Positions 46,084 through 59,037 of a stretch of DNA of 64,000 bases are shown in pieces. The DNA is from Bettongia penicillata ogilbyi. Taxonomy: Eukaryota > Chordata > Mammalia > Diprotodontia > Potoroidae. Every line of letters begins with the position of its first letter. Positions within the stretch are counted from its first letter, which is position 1. Position numbers and translations under genes: made by a program. The DNA is taken from positions 817,423 to 881,422 of the forward strand of contig JAJHZJ010000695.1 in assembly GCA_023548195.1 (NCBI GenBank), in the 5' to 3' direction. The notes under the pieces were generated by a model, which was given only the letters and a program-made list of their open reading frames with translations, searched no databases and had not been told where the DNA came from.

Positions 46084-47630
46084 AGAAAGAGCAAGAAAAC
46101 AAAATGTTTGTCTAATGAGACTTTGCAAATAGGTGAGAAAAGAAGGAAAATGAAAGTTAAAAGAGAAAGAAAAAGTCATACTCAATTGAATGCAGAATTT
46201 CAGAGAATATCAAGTACAGATATGAAGGTTTTCTAAAATAAGCAATGTAAAGAAATAGGAAAAGAACAACAGAATGGAAAAGATGGAATCTTTTCAAGAA
46301 AATTAGAGGTATCAATGGAAAGTTTCCTAGAAAAGGGCATTGAAAGACAAAAATCATGGGGATTTAATGGAAGAAGAGATTAAGAAGAGATGGCAAAAAT
46401 ACACTAAAAATCTATACAAGAAAGTTCTTAACAAAGCCAGTAACCAAAACCATATCAGTGTCATTAGTGATCTAGAGCCAGACATTCTGGAGAATGAAGT
46501 CAAGTAGGCCTTAGGAAGCATTGTTAAGGCTAGTGAATATGAAAGAATTCCAGCTGAGATATTTAAAATCTTACCACATGACACTGTTAATGTGCTACAC
46601 TCAATATGCCAGCAAATTTAGAAAACTCAGCAGTGGACACCTGATTGGAAAAGATCAGTTTACATCCCAATCTCAAAGAAGAATAATGTCAAAGAATATT
46701 CAAATTTCTAAACAATTGTGTTTATCTCATACATTAGCTAGGTTAGATTTAAAATACTGCAAAGTAGGCTTCACAATATGTGAATTGAGTAGCTCAGTGT
46801 GGCTATCAAAGAGGCAGAGGAAATAGATATCAAACTGCAAATATTTACTGAATAATGGAAAAAGCAAGGGAGCGCCAGAAAAAGAAGAAAAAAAACTAAA
46901 AAACAAAAAATATGTAGTTCTGCTTCATTGACTTCAGTAAAGCCTTTGACTGTGTGGATCACAAAATAAGGCAAGTCCTCAAAATGATGGGAGTCCCATT
47001 TCATCTTCCTTGTCCCCCAAAAGTTTGTGTTCAGGCCAAAAGGCAAGTTAGAACTGAACATTGAACAATTGATCAGTTTAAGACTGGAAAAATTGTGTGA
47101 CAAGGCTTTATGTTGTCATCTTATTTAATTTATATACAGAATACAACATGCAAAATGCCAAGCAAGATAAATCAAAAGCCAGAATCAAGATTGCTAGGAG
47201 AAATATAAACAATCTCAGATATGCAGATGATATCATACTGATGACAGAATATGAAGAGGAATTGAGAAGCCTTTTGATAAGGGGAGACTATAAAAGTGAG
47301 ATTAAAGCTTAACATAAAAAAATAGCAACTGGTTTCATCACTTCCTGGCAAATAGAGGGAGAAGAAATAGAAAGTGTTAGATTTTATATTCTTTGCCTCA
47401 AAAATCCTTGAATACAATGACCGCAGCTATAAAATGAAAAGATTCTTGTTTCTTTGAAGAAAAGGTATGGCAAATCTGGGCAGCATGACAGTAAAAAGCA
47501 GAGACATTCATTTTTCTCCTTTTCCCCATTTTGATAAGTCTCTTGATCTGCAAAACCCTGTATAGAAGAAAATATAACTTCAATCAATAATAGAGAAGAA
47601 ACGTGGTGATGCTATTGTGTAGTCCAATTA
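46084..47630 (+). pseudogene. BovB-like RTE element, segment 2 (reverse transcriptase)
   Basis: Across several broken frames the conserved RTE order can be followed: SKKTKCLSNETLQI at the start, then MAKIH-KSIQES, ISDLEPDILENEVK, ALGSIVKASEYERIPAEIFK, KTQQWTPDWKRSVYIPISKK, IDFSKAFDCVD-like text near 46930-46960, and KIARRNINNLRYADDIILMT (YADD catalytic box, about 47190-47250). It continues with EEELRSLLI and ATGFITSWQIEGEEIES, and fades near 47630. Many stops and frameshifts make it a fossil. The 5' end and most of the endonuclease are absent, and no 3' tail was delimited. Confidence 0.85.
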
Positions 47631-49934
47631 TCCAGAATTTGGAATCCTCAGAGGTACAGTATCTCAGTCTGAGGATGAGCAATTGACTTTTCATTTATTT
47701 GTTTATTTTTTTTTTTTTATTTCACCCTGTGGGATAGCCTTGTGAGTATGTTCAACAGGTTCTACAATCATTTTTAAAGCATCACTTATTCCTGAAAGTA
47801 CCACCATTCATCTGTCTATGTTCCAATTTTTCACACTGAAAACAATTAATTTGCACCATTTTATTTGAATATTTTGATACTTTTCACAATAGAGGGAGAG
47901 AGAGAAAACAGGCTGAATCACTTTTACCTGCTCAATCACCATATAAATATAGACCCCGATAAAGATGACTCAAAACAATAATCTATCAGAGCACTTGGAA
48001 TAACACTGCCTTCCATTCTATCCCTTGAAATGAAAATTGAGGTGAAAGAGCCCTACTGGAAGAGTACTACCAGCTTTACCACCAGTATCCCCAACTGCTG
48101 ACTAATTGATGAAGGGCAGGTAAATACGAGCAGCCCAAGAAGCACATTCCAGGCCAATGGCCCCACTTCTAACCTGGCCTCATGAGCCATTAGTCAAGGA
48201 AATGACCACCATCGAGATGCAACCTGACAACTGTGTCTGTGGAAGCTGCAAAAGATCTATAAAATATTGTTCTCGCTGCTAAGGTCCACGGGATCATCCA
48301 CTGATTTAACATCAGAGGAGTTTTGCAACTCTTCATACCTTTCCATCTGACTTAAAGGTGAAACTTCCTCGACATGTGTTTCCCACATTTGAATATGAGC
48401 TCCTTGAGAGCATTGCTGCTTATTTTTCACATTGAATCCCCAACATTTAGTACAACTCTTCCACATAGGAAGTGCTTAGTAAATGCTTTTTTTGTTCATT
48501 CATTCATTTATCCATTCATCTATCCATTTATTCATAATTCTTTTTGCAAGCACAATGTGTAAAACTAAAACTATCTGCAGTATACCTTTATGGACTTCCA
48601 TTCAGAAACTGATATATACAGAACATTTGCCTCTAAACCTCTTATCTCTGTTGATGGTGATGCCATGCTTTGAATTCATGTTGACTATATAGTCTCTCTT
48701 TATTATTTTATTATTAAATTTTGACAGTTTTTATTGATTCTTTTTATATTTATTTTTGAATATGGCCTTCCCCATAGAACCATTCCTTGTAACAAAGATC
48801 AAAATTTTTAAAATGATAGATGGAACAAAGGAAAATTAATTGTTTAATAAGGATTAATAATATTAAATAAATTAAGATGGTATGAAAATATATTCCAAAA
48901 TTTATACCCATAGGCCATCATTTCTGTAATGACTAAAGGAAAGCTCAATTTCTCAAAGGCAAGAAACTTTTCTTTTAACATTACCTTTTCTATACTATGG
49001 GTGTCCTATATGTGATTGTTTATTTATGTTTTCTCTCCCAAAATAAAATCTTCTTCAGACCAAAGACTATTTTGCCCATCTCTGCACTCCCATCAATTAT
49101 CACAGTATATCAGACATAATTATTTAATAAATCTTTGTTCATTGAATTAGTAACTCTTCCCCAAGACTGAGTTTTGTGATGATCACATTTTAATGTAGTA
49201 GGATCCCAACCAGTTCTTAATCTTGAACAAATCACAAGAGCTACATAGCCAAGGATTTAGTCTCTAGATTGATGCTGTATAACTAAATATTCAGAAAAGG
49301 TTCTGGGAAATTCATGGCTTATTTATGTTCCCATCTTCAGTCATTTTAGACTGTTCACTAGCAAAGGTGCTAAGGAAATTTTGTTTTTAGCCATACAGAT
49401 AATTTCTTTGGTGCAGGGAACTCCTAGAAGTTCAGCAATTTACAATTTGTGTTATAATATAATGTTGTGCAATTTATAATTTGGGGGAACTTCTTGTAGG
49501 ACTAAGATATAAAGTGACTTGTCTATTCAGTATGTGTGTCAGATCTGGGATTTAAGTCACATCCACCTGACACAAGGTGATTCAGCATTCATTTTATCTT
49601 CACTAAAGATCACTGAAATAAAGGATGTAAAACTCAAATTTAAATTACTTTCCCTACTTGAGGAGAGATGTAATCAAAGATATGGTGGAGCCCTTTTGAA
49701 TCAACTGGAAGTGATTGTTAAGTTTTCAATGAGCATGTATACTTCATACCAAAAATTCTACAAATCAGGGCTTGATTTATTGTTTGGTTGATTATAAGTA
49801 GTGGAGATTATATTAATATGCAGATTAAACTTTAAAGTTTAATGTATTTTTTCTAGGAAATCAGTTGTTAAACATTTACCAGCATACCACTGTTGGTAAT
49901 AGAAAAGCATGGAACTATTGGCTGATGTTTTATG
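47631..49934. other. No recognised gene; L2-like tail
   Basis: An L2-like 3' end with a (CATT)n extension lies at about 48385-48540 (GAATATGAGCTCCTTGAGAG, GGAAGTGCTTAGTAAATGC). A similar tail phrase is at 49125-49150. Open frames at 48257-48692 and 49519-49791 show no motif. The rest is AT-rich and unclassified. From about 49935 the shared flank of the OR52 duplicates begins. Confidence 0.45.
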
Positions 49935-50030
49935 GATTTTATTTATTTAGTCTCTATCACATTCTATTTTGCCACCTAATCCAAAATGTTCTGTCAGGCC
50001 TGACCAGTATCAGAATATTTTCATGGTACA

Positions 50031-50973
50031 TTAGCAACATGTCCTAATGGAGGAGAAGATTTTTACTACCCTGTCCTGAATAAGCTTTGTTTTTACTCCA
50101 TAAATTATGGGGAGGTAGTGCATGGGAGGCACCACCACATAGAGGTTGGCCACTAGGATATGGATATGCCGGGGAATGATATTGCCTCCAAAGCAGTGAG
50201 CAAGGAAAGAAAAAAAGGCTGGTGTTTGGAACATGAGGGTCACACAGATATGGGAGCCACAGGTGTTGAGCTTTGCATCTGGCAGACCATGAAGGTATAT
50301 TGAAGACAGCATGGAGGATCAATGAATAGGAAATAATGATGAGCAAGTCATCCAGACCTGTGGACACTAGGGTTATGATCAAGTGATAGATGATGCTGAC
50401 TTTGATATTGTCACAGGCCAACCTAGCTATGCTCATGTGTTCACAGTTGGAGTGACAAATGATGTTTTGTCCACAATAAGTAAGCCAGTACACCAGAAAG
50501 ATGCAAGGAAAGCAGATGAGAAAACCCCTAACCACAGCTGCCACCTCAATCTTTCTAATGACTGAGAGAGTAAGAATGGTAGTAATATCTCAGTGGGTAA
50601 CATATAGCCACATAGTGATCAAATACCATGGCCAACAGAATGGTGGATTCTGCTACAAAGATGCAGTGAGTGAAGAACATTTGGGCCACATAGCTCCACA
50701 ATGGAACCAGAAAATGGCTAGCATTTTGGGTAATGTGGTTGTGGAGAGCAGGACATCTGCCAGGGTCAGAATACAGAGAAACAAGCACATAAGTTTATGG
50801 AGCCTGTGCTCAGTGATGATAAGGGAAATTAAGAAGCTGTTGCCAAGGATGACTGTAAAATACATCAAACAAATAGAAATGCAGACCAAGGTAAGTGAGT
50901 TCTCCAGTCCTGGGATACCAATCAGAATATACTTGAAGTTGGTGTCGTTTTGTGGAGAGGACACCATATTCAA
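50031..50973 (-). pseudogene. OR52-family olfactory receptor pseudogene
   Basis: Decayed paralogue of the intact gene at 35646-36605. Frame 1 (50973 to about 50700) reads NFKYILIGIPGLENS through TTTLPKMLAIFWFHCGA. A 16-base deletion then removes the TM3 entry. Frame 2 reads AQMFFTHCIFVAESTILLAM and VFDHYVAICYPLRY, with DHY for DRY. A 1-base insertion near 50585 shifts to frame 3, VVRGFLICFPCIFLVYWLTY through [12 protein letters not shown] 2-base deletion near 50273 shifts to the final frame, [14 protein letters not shown] through [19 protein letters not shown] and RTCC. That makes three frame breaks plus conserved-site substitutions, so it is non-functional. Flanks on both sides match those of the intact gene. 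Confidence 0.93.
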
Positions 50974-51169
50974 CCATCTTCTTTAGACCTTGCAACCACA
51001 AAGAAATAAAATAAAACTGATGGCTCAGTAATGGTGTGCATGGTGGGTGGTTGATGGATTCCTTCTTGTGTCATGACCTACTAATTGTGATGAAGAGAGA
51101 AACCAAGGTATTAATCTTAAAGTTGTCTTATTTTTTCCAAATATGTTTTTTTCTTTTCTTCTTTTCTTT

Positions 51170-51600
51170 TGCTAAAATATTTTATTTTCCCCCAAATATA
51201 TATAAAAACTTTTTGTAACATTCTTTTTTGAAGTTTTATGTTCCAAATTCTGTCACTCCTGTTCCCCTTCACTGAGGTAGCAAACAGACTGACATAGGTT
51301 ACACATGAGCAATCATGTAAAACATTTCTATTTTAATCATTTTGTGAAAGAAAATTCAAAAAGAATGGAAGGCAAGTTGGAAATGAAGAAGGAAGAAGGA
51401 AAGAAAGAAGGAGGAAAAAAGGAAGGAAAGAAGAAAGGAAGGGAGGAAGGAAAGGAAGGAAGGAAGGAAGGAAGGAAGGAAGGAAGGAAGGAAGGAAGGA
51501 AGGAAGGAAGGAAGGAAGGAGGATGAAAAGAAAGAAATAGAAAATAAAAATATGCTTTGGTCTGTATTCAGACACCATCAGTTCTTTCTCCTTTAAAATG
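51170..51600 (-). mobile_element. L1 3' end carrying a (GGAA)n microsatellite
   Basis: Antisense L1 3' UTR: GAAGTTTTATGTTCCAAATT, then CACATGAGCAATCATGTAAA, TTTTGTGAAAGAAAATTC, and after the repeat AAAAATATGCTTTGGTCTGT, ATTCAGACACCATCAG. This is the same region as 42800-43070. The A-rich tract of the UTR has expanded into (GGAA)n, pure at about 51453-51521. Lys/Glu/Gly or Pro/Ser/Phe-repeat frames here are artefacts. Confidence 0.8.
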
Positions 51601-53839
51601 GCTACTTGTGGGTATCAAAGTAGACATTTAACTTATTGTAATTTGATTTCCTTAAACAGAAGCTACTTTATTGGCAAGGCATTCTACCCTCTCCCTAGTG
51701 GCAACATTCATCTGTCCAAAAACATTTTCATGATCCAAAATATGAAATCATATAACCTAGAAAGGTATTCATGGGCAAATGAATCCAAGCTGAATTTTAA
51801 TAAGAGCCTCTCTAGCACAAAGGCAACACCACACCATCTAGACATTGCTTGAAGAGTAAAGAAGGGGTTTACTAATTCTCTAAGTAGTTCATTTGTACTT
51901 TAGTAAAGCTCCCATTATTAAAAAAAAAAAATTTTGCTTTTATTAAGCCTAAATTTTATTCCAGTCTAGCATCTTATTTATAACATTACCTTTATCTTAT
52001 TTATAACATTACCTTTACATATACAAACTCTAATTCTTCTCCAAGTTTACCATACCTAGTTCCTTCAAACAATCCTCACATATTGTGACTTTGAGACCCT
52101 TCACCACCTTGGCTGCCCTGTTCTTTTTAGCTTATTAGAACCCCAGTGCTCCTGATAAGTTCCACACAGAGCAGACTCAAAGGGACCTTTCATCTCCTTA
52201 TTCCTAAAATCTATACCTGACAATGCAGCTTTAGATTTTGTTACCTTCCTTGGCCACCATATTACATCCGTGACACATTTTGACCTTCCTATTCTACATA
52301 TTGAACATTATCTCATCATTCCCTGCACATTCCCCAAACTCTGGGAAAATTTTAGCCTTCACCAAAAGTATCCCATGATAGCCCACTTGCATTCCTTCCT
52401 GCATGTTGTTCGCTATAACTGGACTGCTTCTCCAACCATATATCTTCTTCTTTATTTCCCACCCATTAAAACTCAACCTAAAAACCCCACGTGTGAAACC
52501 CTTTTACCAGTTGATGATAATCTTTTCTTATGGGCTCTCCTAGCACTCTTTTATAGTGACTTTCTAATAATTTACAACTTGTAATAGATACAGATGCACA
52601 CACACAGACACATATGTGTGTATATGTATATATATGTATATATATATGCTATATATATACACCGACAATTATGCATATAGTATATATAAATACATTTGTA
52701 TATATATGTACATATACAAAAACTTTTGTTTTATATTAATCTGTATATGTCTTTTGTATCTCTCCCCTGTCCCCCCAATTACACTGAATACTCAATTACT
52801 TAGTAGACTGTATCTGATTTAAACACAGTAGTGTTCACAATGTAGGTATTAAACACAGAAGAGGTGTTTTACCAATATTAACCAAGTTGAATTGAATTTC
52901 ACCAGAACAATATTGATGACCTTAATGCAAAGGGGCAAAAAATCATATATAACAAAAAATCATATATAAACATGTATGAATATATATACAAAAATAAATC
53001 CACATACATGAATACACACATAAACACACATGTGTACACATACATGTCCTCATATAACACAGGGACCTCTGATTATCATTGATTAGCAGTATAAAGAAAT
53101 AATATTGGAAAACACCATCTCTGATCTCAATTAACTATGTACTTCCACATAGGGTGATTGAGACATAAAAACATAAATTAATTAAAATCAGGGATGAGAA
53201 TGGTTCTTTAGATGCTAATTACGAGGAATCTCAGTGAGAATGTGATTAGAAATTCCCTAGTCAAGGAGGTATCTATAGAGCACCCTACTGTCCTCTCTTT
53301 CTACTAACCTCCAAGCAGATACTTGGATCTCTTCCCAAGACGCTACAACAAGGTCATGGAGGTTTCTAAATTGGGGAATGGAGAGGAGGTCACCCAAAGA
53401 AGAGGTATAAGACATTACCCAATCATCCTTTAGAGATATGAGAGGTTCCTAGGTATGAAAAATGGTCTATATTGGTAGATTTTTTTTTATATGTTGATTA
53501 AGTTTGCTGAATTTCTTCTTCTGCTGCTTAAAAATACTGTATGGAATGCGTCTTTGCGGTGAAGGTGGGGGAGAAATTCAAGAGGAAATTAGGTAATATT
53601 AAAAAAAAGTATTGTAAAATTTTGTTTTTAAAATGTTGAGCTGAGCTTGGTGAATGAACCTTGTTCTTTTGAAAGTCAAGGTATCTGGAGGGCATTATCA
53701 AGCCATGAAGCGGGGTTAAGTAAATCACACAGAATCAACCCGGGTCCAAATAGAAGATTTGTAGCAGGAGGGTTAGTAGGTCATTCTGAAGTCATTGATT
53801 AGGATTGTAGAATTTCAAAGAGGAGTAGAAATGCTGCAT
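51601..53839. other. No recognised gene; low-complexity and old repeat
   Basis: At about 52030-52260 the order CTAGTTCCTTCAAACAATCC, CCTTCACCACCTTGGCTGCC, GAACCCCAGTGCTCC matches an old dispersed repeat also seen in pieces at 40020-40100. TA/TATG-rich low complexity lies at 52605-52730 and 52970-53050. A duplicated phrase, TCTTATTTATAACATTACCTT, occurs at about 51972-52015. No gene is supported. Confidence 0.45.
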
Positions 53840-54364
53840 GGGAGTCAGAGAATATGAGATCATATCTCAGTTCTGCCTCTTCCTACCAATCTGACTTTAG
53901 GAGAGACACTTAATTGTCTGTGCCTCAGTTTCTTCATCTGTAAAATTAAGGGCTTGTATTAGATGAATTCAAAGCTCTCTTAGAGCTCTAAAGCTATGAT
54001 TTAGTAAACTGGAAACACTGAAGCTCATCAGAGATGATTTGATACAATCAGTACTTGAGAAGAAATCTTGTCTATAAAGTGCCCAAATTGTTATCTTCCA
54101 ACCTATGTTTAAATACCTTCACTGATGGAAAATTAAGTGACGACAGAAAGAAATTCTATTACTTTGTTGAATAGGTCTAGTTGCTAGGCAGTTCCTTCTT
54201 TCCCCTTATTAGGAAAAACAATTTTTTTTTTCTCACCATAACTTTTACCCTTTGATTCTAGCTTTTCCATCTGCAGTCAAATAAACTAAATCCACCCCTT
54301 CATTCTCATGACAGCCTTACAGCTATTTGAATGCAGTGCTCATCTTTCCCCAACACCTTCTTTT
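53840..54364 (+). repeat. MIR-like remnant joined to an older repeat
   Basis: 53845-54005 has CTCAGTTTCTTCATCTGTAA and AGAGCTCTAAAGCTATG. From about 54025 GATTTGATACAATCAGTAC, then CAGCCTTACAGCTATTTGAA, matches 40375-40560 and 41400-41500. The same compound repeat occurs at the two places. Confidence 0.6.
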
Positions 54365-55680
54365 CTCCCACTGAAACATTTTTAGATCACTGTATTACTG
54401 CAAAGAGCCCAGTCCATCAAAGTTGATCATAATACATCATTGCTGTTACTGTGTATAAGGTTCTCCTCATTCTGCTCACCTCACTCAGAATCAGTTCATG
54501 TAAGTCTTTCAAGGTTTTTCTGAAATTCACCTTCTCATCATTTCTTATAGCATAATAGTGTTCCATTATATTCACGTATTACCGCTTGTTCAGCTATTCC
54601 CCAACTGACGGACATCCTCTCAATTTTCAATTCTTTGCCACTACAAAATGAGCTGATATAAATATTTTTTGTACATGTGTGTCCCTTCCCATTTCTTTGC
54701 GATCTCTTTGGGATACAGACCTAGATATGGTATTGATGGATAAAATAGTATGCAAAGTTTTACAGCCCTTTGGGCATAGTTTCAAATTGTTTTCCAGAAT
54801 GGTTAGATCAGTTTACAGCTCTACCAAAAATGTATCAGTGTTCCAATTTTCCCACATCTTCTCCAGTATTTATCATTTCCTTTTTCTGTCATATTAATCA
54901 ATTTTATCAATGAGGTGAGGTGGAACTTCAGGGTCATTTTAATTTGCATTTCTCTAATCAATAGTGATTTAGAGCATTTCTTCATATGACTATAGAGAGC
55001 TTTAATTTCCTCATTGTAAGACTGTTTTTTATATCCTTTGTTCATTTCTCAACTAGAGAATGACTTGTATGACTCAGTTCTCCATACATTTTCAAAATGA
55101 GGCCATATCAGAAACACTTGCAGTAAAAATTGCTCCCCAGCATTCTGCTTTCTTTCTAATCTTAGTTGCATTGGATTTATTCATACAAAATCTTCTGAAT
55201 TTAATGTAACAAAAATTATCCATTGTGCATTTCACAATATTTTCTATCTCCTTTTTGATCATAACCTTCTCCCTTCTCCGTTGATCTGACAGGTAAATTG
55301 TTTTTGCCGTCCTAATTTGCTTTATCACTCTTTATATGTACATCATTTACCCATTAGGACCTTATCTTGGTACATAGTTCCTGCCATAATATTTTCCAAC
55401 TTTCCCAAGACTTTTTGTCAAATAATGAATTCTTATCCCAGAAACTAGAGTCTTTGTTTTTATCAAGCAGTAGATCACTATAGTCATTGACGACTGTGTC
55501 TCATATACCTAACATAATCCACTGATCTACGATTTTATTTTTTAGCCAGTATCAAGTGTTTTTGATAGTTGCTGGTTTATAATAGTTTCTGATCCAGTTC
55601 CGCTAATAAGGTACCTTCCCTTGCATTATTCTTCATTAATTCTCTTGATATGCTTGATCTTTTGTCCTTCCAGATGAATT
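54365..55680 (-). mobile_element. L1 ORF2 C-terminal fragment (largest in window)
   Basis: Antisense L1 ORF2 and proximal 3' UTR. Plus-strand landmarks in order are CATTCTGCTCACCTCACTCA, TTCCCCAACTGACGGACATC, GATCTCTTTGGGATACAGAC, CCAGAATGGTTAGATCAGTT, TTTAATTTGCATTTCTCTAA, TTATCCCAGAAACTAGAGTC and CCTTCCCTTGCATTATTC. Translated on minus, 55092-55328 gives ORF2 C-terminal text such as DQRRREKVMIKKEIENIV. Frames are broken throughout. It serves as the internal reference for the other L1 pieces. Confidence 0.85.
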
Positions 55681-57729
55681 TTGGAATTAAGAAGTGGGAG
55701 TTTAGCTGAGACTGGAAAGAAGTCTGGGAAACTAGAAAGTGGAGATGAGGAAGGGAAGTTCCTTACAGTCTCTCTTTGCACATGAAAATGAACACCCTCT
55801 ACATGAGAATTAAACTTCCAATTTCCTCAAGGTTTTAGTTTTTCTTAAAGAAATACTAACAGTACCCTTAATCTTTGTGGGAGGGGCTATTAAAACCTTT
55901 TTTATACTGTTGCAAGATAAACTTTTTATTTAGGGAAGAAGAAAATTTTCTTATTGTATTGTGCTCTGATTGGACTCTTTTGGAAGTCCAATTTATTGAT
56001 TTGAAATAAGTATTGTGTTCACTTCTGACCATTGCAATTTTGGAACGACATTCATAAACTGGAAATTTCCAGAGAAAATTAAAAAAAATCTTAAAAGCAT
56101 ACCATAGGAGAACTAGTTGAAGATATTGAGAATATTGAAGACATGACTTCTAATAACTGGTTAGGTTACCATATGGAAGAAAGATGATGACCTGTTTTGT
56201 TAGACTCTAAAGGTCACTGGATGGAAGTTGTAAAGTAAATTATAGTATAAATAAAATCAATGAAAAAAGAAACAACACTAAGAGCTGTCTAAAAGAAGAA
56301 TATATTTTTTTGGTATATTGGAGATTCCTCTTTGGATTTTCAAAGCATGACTGGCTGACAACTTGATGAACATGATGTACAGGGAATTCTTAGCTAGGCT
56401 TCAGTTAAATTATAGAGTCTGCCTTCCAAATCTTTGATTCTGTAGCTTTAGTTGGCTTGAGAGCCTAAGTTTAATATAATGATATTAAATATAGAAAAAT
56501 GGAATGTCCTATGCTTGGACTTAACAAATCCCAGGAAGAGGATGTTGGAAGTTTGCCTTTACGACACGTTATTCAGAAAATATCTGAATTTTTCAATTAA
56601 TAGAAAATTCAATATAAGAAAACAGTGTGAAATTGAAGTCCTTTTAACTAGCTCAATCAGGCAGTATTCTTAAGATTATAGTCTCTGAAAAAAAGGGGAA
56701 TAGTAAGGCTAATGCACTCTTTCACAAACGAAAGTTGTAAAAAGCAAGCACCCTGACAAAAACAAGAGGGCCTACTATCACAGGTTCTTTGATCAGCTTT
56801 TCTAAAAGGAAAGCAACTTTTAAGATTCAACAATCACTTTAATCAAGCACGTGTATCATTCACTTAGTTCAGGGAAAAAATCGGCATCCTGAACTTCAGA
56901 GAAAATACAGAGAAATTAAAATAATTCAACAGACATGGCTTCTAACTGTCTAATATGCCCAATAGATCATAGATCAACAGACAGATCCAACTGTCTGTCC
57001 ATTACATACATATATACATACATACATACATACACAATTACTAGAGAGAGAAGCATCAACATCTGAGTTTTAAAAATCTGAGGTCTCCTTAGTGGCTGCC
57101 CAGAGTCTCATCTGGCCAAAAAACACTTCCAAAGAGTAAACCCCAAAGGAAAAACTCACTTCAGAGTACTTAGAGATTTTTCAGAGCCAAAGGGCATCAT
57201 AACCCTTGAGAAACAGTGCCTCAGTAACAAAAGTTGTGAGTCTTCCTACAAATCTTCACAAACCTATAGCTGAGTGAGGAAGATTGTCCCATTAAGAAGC
57301 AAAATTATATTAACGATAAACAAAAATGCATTATCAATACAGGTGTCAGAAGAAAATTTTTATTCATTTTAGGCATCACAGTTTAGGAATCACATGAGTA
57401 GCTTTCAGCAACTCCCAGATCCTCCATGTCTGTAAAAGCAACATCTTCAAGACTAGCATTCTCACAGTTAGGCTGTATCTTTCTGAGCTATCTATCCCCT
57501 CTAATTTCAAGAATTATAATTGACGGGGACCAGAATGACAATATAAAGAAATAAGTTTGATTATGTAAGGTATTGTTAGTATTTCATCAGTAAGGTAAAT
57601 AATATCATCAAGGTATGTATGATTGCAAAAAGAGGTCACTTGCATTTAGGGTGAGATATAACAGAGGGACAACATCAGTTTTCACTAGTATCCATGACAG
57701 GATACAAAGAAACATCTGTTGTGATAGGT
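55681..57729. other. No recognised gene
   Basis: AT-rich. A (CATA)n microsatellite lies at about 57002-57037. The open frame at 56479-56673 has no recognisable motif. No transposon end was identified. Confidence 0.45.
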
Positions 57730-58145
57730 GTCATGGAATCTGAGTTGATGGAGCTTTAAAGGTCATCTATTATAAGCCATACCTGAATGAGAAGTTATTC
57801 TACAGTATATTCAACAGTACTCATCTGGCATTTTTTTAAAGTACTTTACTTTCTACAATAAATCATTGTTTGCTAACTGACTACCTCCCTGAAAAGCAAC
57901 CCACTCTTTCCAAAGGCATTAAATCCCAATGTGAACACTTCAATTTGTTTTGATTGATTTGCCTCATAACTGGGATTTCTTATATAATTTCTTATATATT
58001 TATATATTTCTTATATAGTTGTCTGGATCCAAGCATTAATATCCTAATTTTGGAGTTTCTTTCTACATGAAACTATGTATTCACTTTTCCTTTCCCTCAC
58101 TCCCTCACCTCCTTATGACAGAACCACTCCTCCAATTTCCCTTCA
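57730..58145 (+). repeat. Old dispersed repeat, diverged
   Basis: GGAGCTTTAAAGGTCATCTA, then AAGCCATACCTGAATGAGAA, TGACTACCTCCCTGAAAAGC and AACCCACTCTTTCC follow the order of a familiar old amniote repeat, also represented near 37450 and 54020. No reading frame remains and no family name is given. Confidence 0.5.
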
Positions 58146-58800
58146 ACAGAATTAATCCATTTATTATGAGAGAGATAGACCCAGTAAGGGAGAATAGAGA
58201 GACAGTCAGACAGACACAGAGAGAGAAAAAAACAAGAGAATAAGAGAGACAGAGAGATCTAATGTAGCTTTTCAGTGAATGTATTCTAAGAATATTATGA
58301 AAATATTATGTCAACAACTTGTGATCACTGAGCTAGTATCTGGTGCTATAGTCACCTATCTTAAACAGGTCCTAGTCATAGAAATGTCTACAAAATGCCA
58401 TCCTATACATATAACCCATTAACGCACCTAAACATACCCTCTCACATGTACAATGGCTTGGCCCATGTGGAGAACCAGAGAGTAGATCTTCTAAAGAATT
58501 ATGGAAAAGCATGTGCACTATTTGTCAACCACAAACCTAAAATCTAAACAGGTTTTTAGAAAGAATTTTATTGAGTTGTGCAGTGAAAGGGAGAGACAGA
58601 AAATTATGTATATTTGAGTTCCTCCTCAACCTTTGTTAATTTTATATTATATAGAGTTCAAACAAGAGTGCAAGACCAAGAAGCTGATAGAATACATGTA
58701 GGCAATTTCTACAAAGGGGCAGTTTCCAGATAAGGTGGTCAATTTGCTTAATACATATATCCACAGATAAATCTAAGTATTCAAAAAAAACTTGTTCATG
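58146..58800. other. No recognised gene
   Basis: A GAGA/GACA-rich patch lies at 58165-58260. Nothing else was identified. Confidence 0.4.
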
Positions 58801-59037
58801 TTCAGTCATTTTTCAGTTGTTTTTAACTCTTTATGACACCAGTTAGGGTTTTCTTGGCAAAGATACAAAGATCTTTTGCTATGTCCTTCTCCAGTTTATT
58901 TTTCAGATGAAGAAGTTGAGGCAATCATAGTTAAGTGATTTGGCCGGGGTCAGCAAGCTAATGAGTGTCTGAGGTCAAATTTGAACTCAGGTCTTCCTGA
59001 TTGCCAGCCCACTAATTTCTGTGCCACCTAGCTGTCC
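58801..59037 (-). repeat. CORE-SINE
   Basis: On the minus strand: GGACAGCTAGGTGGCACAG, GAGTTCAAATTTGACCTCAG, then the tail of the 11484-11720 family (CAAGAAAACCCTAACTGG, CAACTGAAAAATGACTG). The core between head and tail is decayed. Confidence 0.8.

Noticed and set aside
51305..51578. Lys/Glu/Gly-rich and Pro/Ser/Phe-rich open frames
   Set aside because: Translation of the (GGAA)n array inside an L1 3' UTR.
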